Shown: positions 39,352 to 48,057 of the stretch, in pieces
Position numbering within the stretch: the first letter of the stretch is position 1
How the letters are laid out: each line of letters opens with the position of its first letter
Origin: Belliella filtrata
Lineage (GTDB): Bacteria > Bacteroidota > Bacteroidia > Cytophagales > Cyclobacteriaceae
DNA: 49,027 nucleotides
Direction: 5' to 3'
NCBI RefSeq assembly: GCF_022549775.1
Contig: NZ_JAKZGP010000039.1
Coordinates: forward strand, 1 to 49,027
The notes under the pieces: generated by a model
Database searches by the model: none
What the model saw: only the letters and a program-made list of their open reading frames with translations
Told to the model about the DNA's origin: nothing
Made by a program: the position numbers and the translations under genes

Positions 39352-42321
39352 TTAAAGTGTGAGGTTAAGACCAATAGATACTGTGCGAACCAAAGGATAA
39401 TTATTGGTCCAATTCCCTGATCCCCTTGGTAAAAAATTCATTTCAGGATCCCACCCAATCCAGTTTGTAAAAGTGTGCAGGTTTCTACCTGCCATATATA
39501 AAGTCAAACCTTCAATTTTGTACCTTGACAAAAAGTCCTGAGGTACGACATAGCTTAACCTTACATCTTTTACTCGTAAGAAACTATAATCTTCTGCAAA
39601 CTGATATCCTCTGTAGTTTCTAAAAGCTCCTAATCCTGGCCAGTAATTGTCTTGGTTTTCAGGAGTCCAGTAGCCAATATCTTCAGGAATATTTCTTCTT
39701 CCTGCCTCATCTGCATACGATAAGTCAGTATTTGATTTCAGGCCTCCTCTTACCGCTTGAAGGAAAATCGATAAGCTGAAATTCTTGTATCTAAAAGTAT
39801 TGGTGAGTCCTCCAATCCATCTTGGGTCACGCTGACCTAAGATAACTCTATCCTCTGCATTGATAATTCCATCGCCATTCTGATCCCTGTACTTCAGGTC
39901 TCCAGGTCTAGCTACAGGATCATGATTTGCAACATCCTCACCTACTTGCCAAATGCCAATCTTCTCGTAATCAAACACAACACGTAGAGGTTGTCCAATA
40001 AACCAGCCATTCCCAATATCATCTCTTCCGTCTCCATACAGTTCAAGGATCTCATTTCTGTACCTTGAATAATTCAAAGAAGTCTCCCATGAAAAATTTT
40101 GGTTTTCAATATTTACCGTATTCAAAGTAAATTCAAAGCCCACATTCTGCATTTTACCTAGATTCGTCCAAACATTTCCATAACCTGTAATGTTCGGAAG
40201 GTTTCTTCTTAATAGAATATCATTGGTAACAGTTTTGTAGGCTTCAATAGATCCTCTTACCCTGTTTTGAACAATTCCAAAATCCAAGGCCAGGTTGGTA
40301 GCTGTGGTTGTTTCCCAATTTAGGTTTGCATTCCCAAGGTTATTGTAGAGTACTCCAACCAGCGGGGTGCCATTGAATGGAAGCAAGAAAGTGTTTGCTG
40401 TTGTTGCTGTTTGATTGACACCGATCGCTTGGTTTCCGGTCTGTCCATGAGATAGCCTCAACTTTAATTCACCAACTGAGCTTGCATTTGCCATGAAATT
40501 TTCATTGTGGATATTCCAACCTACTGCGACTGAAGGGAAAAACCCATACTTGCTTGTGTTTGCTCCAAAAGCAGAATATCCATCTCTCCTTCCTGTGAAG
40601 GTCAATAAATACCTACTCTGGTAAGCATAATTCACTCTTGCCATTTGAGAAAGTAAGGTATATCCATTACCCTCTGAACCAGCCTGCTGCGTAGATCCTG
40701 CACCTAGGTTATAAAAAGAAAGTGCATCATTGGTAAAAATCCTTGAAGAAGCAGTTGTTCGAAAATGATCTACTTTCTGAGCACTGTACAATCCAGTGAA
40801 ATCTATTCTGTGACCGTTAAATTCTTTTGAATAAGTCAAAATATTTTCCAAAACCCAGTTAGTTCTTTCTGTGTTTGAAACATTGGCTGTACCATTCAAA
40901 TCATTGAATTGTCGGCCAGTATATTGGGCAAACCTATCTATGTTATACGTATAATTCCCATTTAATCTATAAGTCAATCCAGGAATAAAATCTGGGGTAA
41001 TATCAACATAAGCACCACCTGACAATGTTTTTTGTCTATCTTCCCTATCTACAGTCAAACCAAGCATTGGGTTCAAAAACAATTGCTCTGGAGCCATCGG
41101 GAAAATGATATAGTTATCATTATCATCAGTAGGTCTTGAATAAGGACTCATGGCTGTTGCAAGCAAAAGATTTACCCTACCCCCATCTGAATTTCTATCA
41201 GTAAAAAAAGCACTTGTACCAACCTTAATTAAGTTATTAATTTTGGCATCAAGATTTGTTCTAAATGAAGCTCTTCCAAATTGATAACCTTGAACAACTC
41301 CTTCTTGGTCAACTTTGGAACCAGAAACAAAATATTGAACATTCTCTGTACCACCTGATATACTCAAGTTGTGCTCAGTAATCCTGCCAGTTTGAGAAGC
41401 AACATCAAGCCAATCTGTAGTAATTCCATTTTCATAGTTCTCTACTTCGGCTGCATTGGGAAGAATATTGGTCATGGAGAGGTTATTTGCAATCAAAAAA
41501 TCCTCATATTTCTGAATATATTGATCAGGACCCATAGGTCTCAATACATTCGCAATTCCTTCAAAACCTGTATAGGCGTTATAATTTACCCTTGGCTTTC
41601 CTGTAGCCACTCCACCTCTTTTCGTAGTAATCAAGATTACCCCATTTGCTCCTCTTGTACCATAGATAGCCACAGCAGAAGCATCTTTGAGAATCTCAAT
41701 AGACTCGACATCCGTAGGGCTGATGTCGTTGATACTACCAAAAAATGGCGAGCCATCAACTACCAAAAATGGACTAGTATTGGCATTAATGGAATTCACT
41801 CCCCTTATTTGCAATCCACCTGTACTCCCTGGAACAGACGATTCCTGGGTAACTTGTAGTCCTGCTGTAGTTCCTTGAATCGCTTGTGTTATATCAGTAA
41901 CTGGAAGGTTTGATAATCTATCTTTAGGAACTGAAGCAACCGATCCTGTAATATCAGAACGCTTTTGTGTTCCATAACCTACTACCACCACTTCGTCTAA
42001 TTGACTGATATCTTCATTCAAAAAGACCTCTATATAACTTTTATTGTTTAGACTCACTTCTTGCTGAGAAAAACCAATAAAAGAAACTGTCAAAATAGCT
42101 GTAGATGAATTTACGTTTATCTTAAAATTCCCATCTACATCTGTAACGGTCCCATTATTTGTACCTTTTTCTATTACTGTGGCCCCTGGAACAGGCTCTC
42201 CAGTTTTAGCCTCCTTAATCACTCCTTCTATAGCAATAGACTGATTTTGAGCATAAGCATCTACAAAAACACCGTAGATGAAAATTGAAAGGAGCAAAAT
42301 CCTTCGTATAATTATTTTCAT
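39352..42321 (-). CDS. susC: SusC/RagA-family TonB-linked outer-membrane transporter
   Basis: A 989-aa outer-membrane transporter. A signal peptide (cleavage near AYAQ, residue 25) is followed by a carboxypeptidase-like domain (about 30-110), the SusC signature VVVGYGTQKRSDITGSV, a plug domain with VDGSPFFGSINDISPTDVESIE-type block and a barrel ending TVSIGLNLTL. It imports oligosaccharides bound by SusD with TonB energy. No N-terminal extension for anti-sigma signalling (SARP/STN) is present, consistent with regulation by the adjacent membrane regulator rather than an ECF sigma factor. Confidence 0.95.
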   Translation of the reverse strand: MKIIIRRILLLSIFIYGVFVDAYAQNQSIAIEGVIKEAKTGEPVPGATVIEKGTNNGTVTDVDGNFKINVNSSTAILTVSFIGFSQQEVSLNNKSYIEVFLNEDISQLDEVVVVGYGTQKRSDITGSVASVPKDRLSNLPVTDITQAIQGTTAGLQVTQESSVPGSTGGLQIRGVNSINANTSPFLVVDGSPFFGSINDISPTDVESIEILKDASAVAIYGTRGANGVILITTKRGGVATGKPRVNYNAYTGFEGIANVLRPMGPDQYIQKYEDFLIANNLSMTNILPNAAEVENYENGITTDWLDVASQTGRITEHNLSISGGTENVQYFVSGSKVDQEGVVQGYQFGRASFRTNLDAKINNLIKVGTSAFFTDRNSDGGRVNLLLATAMSPYSRPTDDNDNYIIFPMAPEQLFLNPMLGLTVDREDRQKTLSGGAYVDITPDFIPGLTYRLNGNYTYNIDRFAQYTGRQFNDLNGTANVSNTERTNWVLENILTYSKEFNGHRIDFTGLYSAQKVDHFRTTASSRIFTNDALSFYNLGAGSTQQAGSEGNGYTLLSQMARVNYAYQSRYLLTFTGRRDGYSAFGANTSKYGFFPSVAVGWNIHNENFMANASSVGELKLRLSHGQTGNQAIGVNQTATTANTFLLPFNGTPLVGVLYNNLGNANLNWETTTATNLALDFGIVQNRVRGSIEAYKTVTNDILLRRNLPNITGYGNVWTNLGKMQNVGFEFTLNTVNIENQNFSWETSLNYSRYRNEILELYGDGRDDIGNGWFIGQPLRVVFDYEKIGIWQVGEDVANHDPVARPGDLKYRDQNGDGIINAEDRVILGQRDPRWIGGLTNTFRYKNFSLSIFLQAVRGGLKSNTDLSYADEAGRRNIPEDIGYWTPENQDNYWPGLGAFRNYRGYQFAEDYSFLRVKDVRLSYVVPQDFLSRYKIEGLTLYMAGRNLHTFTNWIGWDPEMNFLPRGSGNWTNNYPLVRTVSIGLNLTL

Positions 42322-42624
42322 AATTTAAATTGGGTTTAGGTTAATTTATCATTTCATTTCATGGTCAATTTTAGATTGACAAGCATCAATTTTCAATTAA
42401 TTTTCACATAGGCATTGAAGTTTTTTCTTATAATTTGGATAAGACAGAAGATCTAAACTGTATAATTTCATTTCTCAGACTTTCCTTGCAGTAATTATTG
42501 TAATTAAAAACAAAAAATCTAAATTTAACGGAGATTTAACGGTATCTTTAACCGTTAAAAACACCCCTCAAACGTTGTAAAGAAGGATTTTCTTCTCGAT
42601 TAACTAAACCCTAAATTTTCCAAA
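42322..42624. promoter_or_regulatory. Divergent control region of susC and the membrane regulator
   Basis: 303 nt between the divergent susC and regulator genes, expected to hold both promoters. The TTTAACGG cluster at 42524-42559 is described separately; it is about 65 nt from the regulator ATG and about 200 nt from the susC ATG. TATCTTTA at 42543-42550, inside the cluster, resembles the -7 consensus TAnnTTTG in the direction of the regulator, but no -33 element was seen at the right distance. Confidence 0.55.
42524..42559. promoter_or_regulatory. Candidate operator: three TTTAACGG half-sites
   Basis: TTTAACGG occurs at 42524-42531 and again at 42535-42542, exactly 11 bp apart, one helical turn. 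An inverted copy, CCGTTAAA, is at 42552-42559, so the second and third form a palindrome TTTAACGGT-N7-ACCGTTAAA. Winged-helix regulators of the OmpR/PhoB type commonly bind 11-bp direct repeats. The location between regulator and susC makes it the likely binding site for the regulator; binding itself is inference. Confidence 0.65.
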
Positions 42625-43779
42625 ATGGATAAATCTGATCAACTGAATGCTCTTCAGAAAGTACTTTCAAATAAGATTTTCTCTAAATCTCCCTCTACTT
42701 CTATGCTTCTGAAGTATCTGGTAGAAGCATCATTGGCCAATAAGGACCTGAAAGAGAATATTATCTCTGTAGAACTTTATGGAAAAGACTATGCAGATGA
42801 AAAAAGTGCTGCCCATATGCGGGTGAATATTTATCATTTGAGAAAAAAACTAGAGAAATACTATGCTTCTGATGGTAAAAATGACAACATAAAGCTCGTC
42901 ATCGAAAAAGGACAATACCATGTAGAATTCATAGAGCGAGCCAACGACCCCAAGGTTATCATTGAAAAAAGGAGAAAAAAAAGATACTTTTTCCTAGCCG
43001 CTTCTCTTATTCTTCTCTTAATCATTGGATTCTCTGTGTACAACAATGGAAAAACGCCACTATGGCATAGCTATTTTTCAAACAACATGTCTACCACCCT
43101 ATTTGTGGGTGATTTTTTTGGAGTCATGGGCATCACTGTTACTGGCAGGAATGGTTGGAATCGAGACTATGATATTAATAATTTACAGGACTATTATACC
43201 TTCTTAGAAGAAAATCCTGATAAGAAAGACTTTGTTTACCCTGCCAACTACCCCTATGTCACTGGCCTAGCTGCCATAGGAACACTAAACATTTCTAGGG
43301 TTTTTCATGCAAATAAAAGTGATTTTGATATCAGGTTCACTTCGCAGACTTCCATCAAAGATATCTCTCAAGTAAACTCAATCTATATAGGTCCAGTGAA
43401 AAACAAAAATATCTTTCTGGATCTTTTCAATGATAAAAACTCAAAGTTCAAAATAGATCAATATACGATATCATATAAAAATAGTGTTGTAGAAAAAGAC
43501 ACACTAATCAACCTCAGTATAGGAGATGGTACCCAATACGAACACGCAGTGGTGTCTCGGATGAAAGGCCCAAATGGTACAGAGCAATTCGTCTTTTTCT
43601 CAGATCATGATATTGGTGTCAAGGCTACTACTGAAAAGTTTGCCAATGAAGATTGGATCAAATCTACCTTTTTTGAAATGATCGGTGAGCAAGTAGATTA
43701 CTTCACAGCACTTTTTCTTGTTAAAGGAAAAGAGCGAACCAACCTCGAGCTTGAACTCCTGCTCTGGGATAAGTTGTAA
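42625..43779 (+). CDS. Membrane-anchored winged-helix regulator with periplasmic domain
   Basis: A 384-aa protein in three parts. Residues about 5-105 form a Trans_reg_C-like winged helix: LLKYLVEASLANKDLKENIISVELYG, then AAHMRVNIYHLRKKLEKYY (62-80, likely recognition helix) and IKLVIEKGQYHVEF (wing). A basic stretch EKRRKKR (114-120) precedes one membrane span (121-139), giving an inside-to-outside topology. Residues 140-384 form a periplasmic domain with VGDFFGVMG, NSIYIGPVKN and KGPNGTEQFVFFSDHDIG. N-terminal domains like this occur in many uncharacterised proteobacterial and acidobacterial proteins. The layout is CadC/ToxR-like, sensing in the periplasm and binding DNA directly. It is divergent from susC and the only regulator in the locus. 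Confidence 0.8.
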   Translation: MDKSDQLNALQKVLSNKIFSKSPSTSMLLKYLVEASLANKDLKENIISVELYGKDYADEKSAAHMRVNIYHLRKKLEKYYASDGKNDNIKLVIEKGQYHVEFIERANDPKVIIEKRRKKRYFFLAASLILLLIIGFSVYNNGKTPLWHSYFSNNMSTTLFVGDFFGVMGITVTGRNGWNRDYDINNLQDYYTFLEENPDKKDFVYPANYPYVTGLAAIGTLNISRVFHANKSDFDIRFTSQTSIKDISQVNSIYIGPVKNKNIFLDLFNDKNSKFKIDQYTISYKNSVVEKDTLINLSIGDGTQYEHAVVSRMKGPNGTEQFVFFSDHDIGVKATTEKFANEDWIKSTFFEMIGEQVDYFTALFLVKGKERTNLELELLLWDKL

Positions 43780-43784
43780 AATAA

Positions 43785-43838
43785 AAATTCCCTAATCGAG
43801 ATTTTAGCCTAACTATATTTCTCAATCAGGGAATTTTT
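43785..43838 (+). terminator. Intrinsic terminator of the regulator gene
   Basis: A 15-bp stem with two mismatches (AATTCCCTAATCGAG at about 43786-43800 with CTCAATCAGGGAATT at 43821-43835), a 20-nt loop and a TTTTTT tail on the plus strand. It lies just after the regulator stop. Confidence 0.75.
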
Positions 43839-43909
43839 TCATTTCATTTTGATCACGATTTGATCTATCGACTATTCCAAATGTTATGTCTTTTAATAAG
43901 CTCGCATTG

Positions 43910-43941
43910 TTGAACATAGCTTTCGTTAAAGTTATGTTCAA
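43910..43941. repeat. Strong 14-bp hairpin downstream of the GH51 gene
   Basis: TTGAACATAGCTTT (43910-43923) pairs with AAAGTTATGTTCAA (43928-43941) at 13 of 14 positions with a CGTT loop. It lies between the convergent regulator and GH51 genes, 75 nt past the GH51 stop. There is no T run on either strand; it may be a transcript-end hairpin or a protein-binding palindrome. Confidence 0.65.
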
Positions 43942-44015
43942 AGAAAAACAAATTAGACTGCTTAGCTTTAAGCTTGGTGTTTAACCGAAGCCTTAGATCA
44001 TTAACCCTATATTTA

Positions 44016-45980
44016 TCAAAGCTTGACCCTGAAGACATTTACAGAATATGGTTTAAGCTCAGTTTTGACTACCCTTTTTTGAATTTCTACTGATTTCTCT
44101 TCTGGAGCAATTTTCTTAGGCTCTTTCAATGAATGAGCCACATCCAATTGGTCTGACTGTAATTCAATCCATGTGGCATTTTTCCCTTTTACATTCCCAC
44201 TAAACTTGATATCAAAAGCTCGAATCTCTGCATTGGTATTTACTATTTTAAAGATAATTTCTTTAGCTTTCTCATCTATTGTAGCGGAAGCGTACATTCC
44301 ATCTTCACCAGCTACAGTATTCCCATTGGCTGTAATCGTCGCGGTATGTGTACCAGGGTTAGTGGAAAATAACTTTTGCACATAGTAATTCGGAGTAGCA
44401 TAAACACCTAAATTATCAAACCATATCATATCTGGCGCCCATTGCCATCCATCTACATGTGCCAGTAGCGGCGCGTAGGAAGCCAATCGAACGATATCTG
44501 CATTTCTTTCCAAACCAGTCATAAAAGCTGCCTCTGAAAGCGCCGCTTCCCAATTATTCTTTTTCAATGCATCTTTTTCAGTGGTGGAATGAGCCGCATA
44601 TTCTCCAGCAAACACCTTTGGACCATTCCTATCATAGTTATCGTACCTTCTCGCACTCTCCAAAAACCACTCTGGAGACTTGTAGTAATGCTCATCTATC
44701 AACTCCGCATTTCTAGCGGTCAATTCTTTCCATAAGTAATCAAACTCATGTCCATCTGGAGATGGACCAGAAGTAGAGACGATAATCATTTCTGGATAGG
44801 CAGACTTGATGGCCTTTTCAAACACATCCGCTCTTTCAATATACTGTGGCCCCCAGTTTTCATTACCAACGCCGATATATTTTAAATCAAAGGGTTCTGG
44901 ATGCCCCATGGCTGCACGCTTTGCACCCCAAGCCGTCTCTACTGATCCATTGGCAAACTCTATCAAGTCCAAGGCGTCTTGAACATATTCATCAAGCATA
45001 TCCAAGGGTACGATTTCTCCAGAATTATACTGGCAAGCTAGTCCACAGCTCAAAATTGGTAATGGCTCAGCACCCAAATCCTCTGCCAATTGGAAGTACT
45101 CAAAAAAGCCTAAGCCGAATGATTGAAAATAATCTGGTGCATTGCGATGGGCAAACTCTATGTTCCAGCGATTGATCATCGTGCCTCGATCTTTCATCTC
45201 ACCTATAGTATTTTTCCACTGGTAACGGTTTTCCAAATCAAAACCTTCGACAATACAGCCTCCTGGGAATCTTAAAAAGCCAGGATTCATATCAGCAAGG
45301 AGCTGCACGATGTCCTTTCGAAGTCCACGCTTTCGACCTTTCCATGTATCTTCAGGGAAAAGTGAAATCATATCAATATCAAGCTCACCCTCACCTTCCA
45401 ATAATATCTTAAAATTCACTTGATCGGCTGTTTCGGACGCAGTCAACATCACTTCATATTCTTGCCAGTCCCTGGTAAGCCCTTCGATATTTACATCTGC
45501 CAAAATGTTTCTCCCTTTTGCCAACTGGGCTTTGAGTGATAAGTTTTCACCTTTGGCAATTCTGGCCATAAATGTAAGCCTGTAATTTGCATTAGCCTTC
45601 ACGGCCATACCACGAAATCCAGCATTGGACATACCGAAAACGCCCTCCTCATTCAATCGCTGCATTTGAAGAAATTTCTTATTCTTACTTTCATCCAAGT
45701 GTGGCTTAGTATAATGGTATCCCATAGCACCTTGCTCTTGGATCCTCTGCCATCCCATAAAGGGAGAAGGAAATTCAAAAGAATAATTCTTGATCATTTC
45801 GGCATATAAACCACCGTCGGCTGCAAAATTGATATCTTCAAAAAATAATCCCCACATGTCTGGAGCTATGCTTGCCCCTTTACTTTTCAAGTCTACTTCA
45901 AAGGCACTAATCTTCTGCTGGGCATACACTCCCCAGCAAATCCCTATCGCAAACAATAGGGAAAAGGTAATTCTCTTCAT
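44016..45980 (-). CDS. GH51 alpha-L-arabinofuranosidase
   Basis: A 654-aa exported enzyme with a signal peptide (cleavage near VYAQ, residue 21). An early GLFFEDINFAADGGLYAEMI block is followed by a CBM4/9-like beta-sandwich insert (about 65-210), a TIM barrel (about 215-510) and a C-terminal beta-sandwich. The acid/base is Glu374 in GVGNENWGPQY and the nucleophile Glu460 in VFAGEYAAHS. GH51 enzymes release terminal alpha-L-arabinofuranose from arabinan, arabinoxylan or arabinogalactan. It is on the minus strand with its own likely promoter, beyond the regulator from susCD. Confidence 0.93.
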   Translation of the reverse strand: MKRITFSLLFAIGICWGVYAQQKISAFEVDLKSKGASIAPDMWGLFFEDINFAADGGLYAEMIKNYSFEFPSPFMGWQRIQEQGAMGYHYTKPHLDESKNKKFLQMQRLNEEGVFGMSNAGFRGMAVKANANYRLTFMARIAKGENLSLKAQLAKGRNILADVNIEGLTRDWQEYEVMLTASETADQVNFKILLEGEGELDIDMISLFPEDTWKGRKRGLRKDIVQLLADMNPGFLRFPGGCIVEGFDLENRYQWKNTIGEMKDRGTMINRWNIEFAHRNAPDYFQSFGLGFFEYFQLAEDLGAEPLPILSCGLACQYNSGEIVPLDMLDEYVQDALDLIEFANGSVETAWGAKRAAMGHPEPFDLKYIGVGNENWGPQYIERADVFEKAIKSAYPEMIIVSTSGPSPDGHEFDYLWKELTARNAELIDEHYYKSPEWFLESARRYDNYDRNGPKVFAGEYAAHSTTEKDALKKNNWEAALSEAAFMTGLERNADIVRLASYAPLLAHVDGWQWAPDMIWFDNLGVYATPNYYVQKLFSTNPGTHTATITANGNTVAGEDGMYASATIDEKAKEIIFKIVNTNAEIRAFDIKFSGNVKGKNATWIELQSDQLDVAHSLKEPKKIAPEEKSVEIQKRVVKTELKPYSVNVFRVKL

Positions 45981-46021
45981 GATGTTGATGTTTTAAGGTT
46001 TATTATTTGATTCTATAACAC

Positions 46022-46029
46022 CAAAGATA
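46022..46029 (-). promoter_or_regulatory. Predicted -7 element of the GH51 gene
   Basis: TATCTTTG on the minus strand is an exact match to the Bacteroidota -7 consensus TAnnTTTG, 41 nt before the GH51 ATG. No good -33 TTG is present at 19-21 nt upstream, which would suit a promoter needing an activator. Confidence 0.4.
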
Positions 46030-46121
46030 TAAATTAAATGTAATTATTACACTTATAAGAAATGAATTATGAAGAGGCAGTATGGTAGCTTATAGCATAA
46101 TCAAATTCAAAGATTAGCTCC

Positions 46122-47513
46122 CTAATTTTTCAATAGCTGTAATGAACTGTCATTGATTTCAAAATCAAATTGATTGAGCATCCTGATGATCTCGGCACCT
46201 GCTGCGATCACAGGTCCGTAGCCATGAGCGGCATATTTGTTTACAGGTCTGTGGTAATAGAATGCTGGATCGAAAGCCATTCCAGTACCTACACATGTTC
46301 CTTCCACTTGACCTTCTTCATTGACCATGGTGGATACAGCGTTCCATGCCAAAAGTGCCATTGGTGCATAAGCCAATTCATCAATCCATCCTTCATTGAC
46401 TGCTGCTGCGATACAGTATGCATAGATCGCTGTGGCAGAGGTTTCCAAGTATGAATCGTTTTTGTCCAAAAGTTGATGCCAAAAGCCTGAACCAGACTGT
46501 ATTGCCGCTAAACCTTTGATATGCTGATGTAAAAGATCCATTACCATTTTCCTACCAGGATGCTGCTCTGGAAGAACTTTCAGTACTTCTACCTTAGTCA
46601 AAAGTGCCCAGCCATTTGCCCTTGCCCAATGAAATTCTGGGTGCACTTCCATACCTTCAACCCAGCCATGCATGTAAAGCCCCTTCTTTTCATTGAACAT
46701 TCGTTTAGAAAATAAGCTGATTTGCTTTATAGCTTCATCAAAATACTTTTGATTACCAGTCTTTTTACCCATCTGGGCTATAGCAGGAACACTCATGTAC
46801 AGGTCATCTAGCCAAAGCGTATTTTTAAGAGGTCTATTTCTTGCTAGAGTCCCGTCTGACAACCTGAACTCTTTGGTAAGAATATAATCCATAAAATTGT
46901 TGACCATGGGATTTAAATCAGCATCTATCCCCGAAGCTTCTGTTTTGATAAATGCAGCGCATAAGGCACCACAATCATCTAAAGCTCCTGGCTTTACTAT
47001 GGAATGTAAGGCATGCTTACCATCACCCATTTTCTCAAATCTTGGATACCAGTCAGCTAAAAATTTCACACGATCCTTGGTGTAGTCGGTGTAGGCAGCG
47101 TCACCTGTTACTTCTCCTGCCAATAGCATCGCAGCGTAAGTGACTCCCCATTCATAGCTTAAAAGCCTAAAATCCCCTTTTTTCAATATAGATTTTTCAT
47201 CAACTTGATCATAATCGCTTATTTCATCTCCACCTTCTTCAGTCAGCATTTCTGCAAACGTCACTTTTTCCAAATAATCCCTCACCCTATCTATCACCAT
47301 TTTCACTTCAGAAGCTTCTGGTGCACCATATGGGGTAGGATAATCAGGCTGCAGCAGATGAAGGGGTGTGTTGCTATCATTCATCTCCTTCTCCCTAGTC
47401 TCGCCTGGAGCTTGCTCTTCTGATTTCTGAGATTGTGGCTGACAATTGAGCATCAAGACAGCCAAGCAAAAGATAAAAAAGATTGATTTGACATTAAAGG
47501 TTATGCTTTCCAT
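46122..47513 (-). CDS. GH105 unsaturated uronyl hydrolase lipoprotein
   Basis: A 463-aa lipoprotein (Cys24 in LMLNC) with an (alpha/alpha)6-barrel of the GH88/GH105 clan. LDDLYMSVPAIAQM contains Asp236-Asp237 and PGALDDCGAL contains Asp179-Asp180, matching the catalytic aspartate regions of YteR-type rhamnogalacturonyl hydrolases. HPEFHWARANGWALLTKVEVL and GSGFWHQLLD are further GH105 marks. It removes an unsaturated uronic acid from lyase products; GH105 members act on rhamnogalacturonan, ulvan or arabinogalactan oligosaccharides. Together with the GH88 gene it gives the locus two enzymes for unsaturated uronates. Confidence 0.88.
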   Translation of the reverse strand: MESITFNVKSIFFIFCLAVLMLNCQPQSQKSEEQAPGETREKEMNDSNTPLHLLQPDYPTPYGAPEASEVKMVIDRVRDYLEKVTFAEMLTEEGGDEISDYDQVDEKSILKKGDFRLLSYEWGVTYAAMLLAGEVTGDAAYTDYTKDRVKFLADWYPRFEKMGDGKHALHSIVKPGALDDCGALCAAFIKTEASGIDADLNPMVNNFMDYILTKEFRLSDGTLARNRPLKNTLWLDDLYMSVPAIAQMGKKTGNQKYFDEAIKQISLFSKRMFNEKKGLYMHGWVEGMEVHPEFHWARANGWALLTKVEVLKVLPEQHPGRKMVMDLLHQHIKGLAAIQSGSGFWHQLLDKNDSYLETSATAIYAYCIAAAVNEGWIDELAYAPMALLAWNAVSTMVNEEGQVEGTCVGTGMAFDPAFYYHRPVNKYAAHGYGPVIAAGAEIIRMLNQFDFEINDSSLQLLKN

Positions 47514-47548
47514 TTTCTTTGACAGGGTTTATTTGTTTTATCAAAGCT

Positions 47549-47556
47549 CAAAAATA
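47549..47556 (-). promoter_or_regulatory. Predicted -7 element of the GH105 gene
   Basis: TATTTTTG on the minus strand is an exact match to TAnnTTTG, 35 nt before the GH105 ATG. As with GH51, no clear -33 element is found at the usual distance. Confidence 0.4.
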
Positions 47557-47648
47557 GCTTATTACTCCAAAAAACTTTCCTGTACTGTCGGAGCACATTT
47601 GAAAACAGATGCTAAGCATTTGTTTCTTAGCATATCTTTTGATTTGTT

Positions 47649-47786
47649 TTAAGTACTGGACATACAGTCCAACTGACATTCAACCATTCCGCTCATGTAG
47701 CCACACATATAAGCGATAAGGCATAAACCTATGACACCCATTAAAATCCAAAAAGCAACCTCCAAATACTTCATAAAGTAGGTCAT
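47649..47786 (-). CDS. 45-aa single-span membrane protein
   Basis: A 45-codon product starting MTYFMKYLEV, with one predicted membrane span (about 9-30, AFWILMGVIGLCLIAYMCGY) and a short tail containing two cysteines (VECQLDCMSST). A second ATG four codons in is also possible. No family is recognised. It lies downstream of the CPBP protease gene on the same strand with another tiny ORF between. Composition and a clean hydrophobic span make it plausible as a real gene. Confidence 0.45.
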   Translation of the reverse strand: MTYFMKYLEVAFWILMGVIGLCLIAYMCGYMSGMVECQLDCMSST

Positions 47787-47849
47787 TTATTCTTCTGTTT
47801 ATTGATTGATCCTATTTTCACTTTTTACAGTTCTAGCACTTGAAAAAGT

Positions 47850-47999
47850 TTACCTTCTTAAATGAAAGTAAACTGACACAGCCATCAGTACTAAGGGTTC
47901 TCCTGTTACCGCATCACTTCCAAGTACCAACTTCTATCTTTCTCCAACCGCGTAGGCAATTAGTAAAGACAAAAGAAGTGGTCTCAAATGCTTTTTCAT
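47850..47999 (-). pseudogene. 48-codon membrane peptide ORF interrupted by TAG
   Basis: Translation from the ATG at 47999 gives MKKHLRPLLLSLLIAYAVGER, then TAG (47936-47934), then in the same frame 27 more codons (KLVLGSDAVTGEPLVLMAV...) to TAA at 47852-47850. The part after the stop is hydrophobic and reads like a second membrane segment, so the whole looks like one small two-span protein with a nonsense codon. It starts 59 nt past the CPBP gene stop. The function is unknown. Confidence 0.35.
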
Positions 48000-48057
48000 T
48001 CCTTTGATAGTTTAATCAAATTTTCATTAAAAATTAACGATAACAAGCAGTTGCTAA

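Noticed and set aside
41371-41859. 162-codon frame opposite susC
   Set aside because: It is antisense to the plug domain region of susC, a strongly supported gene.
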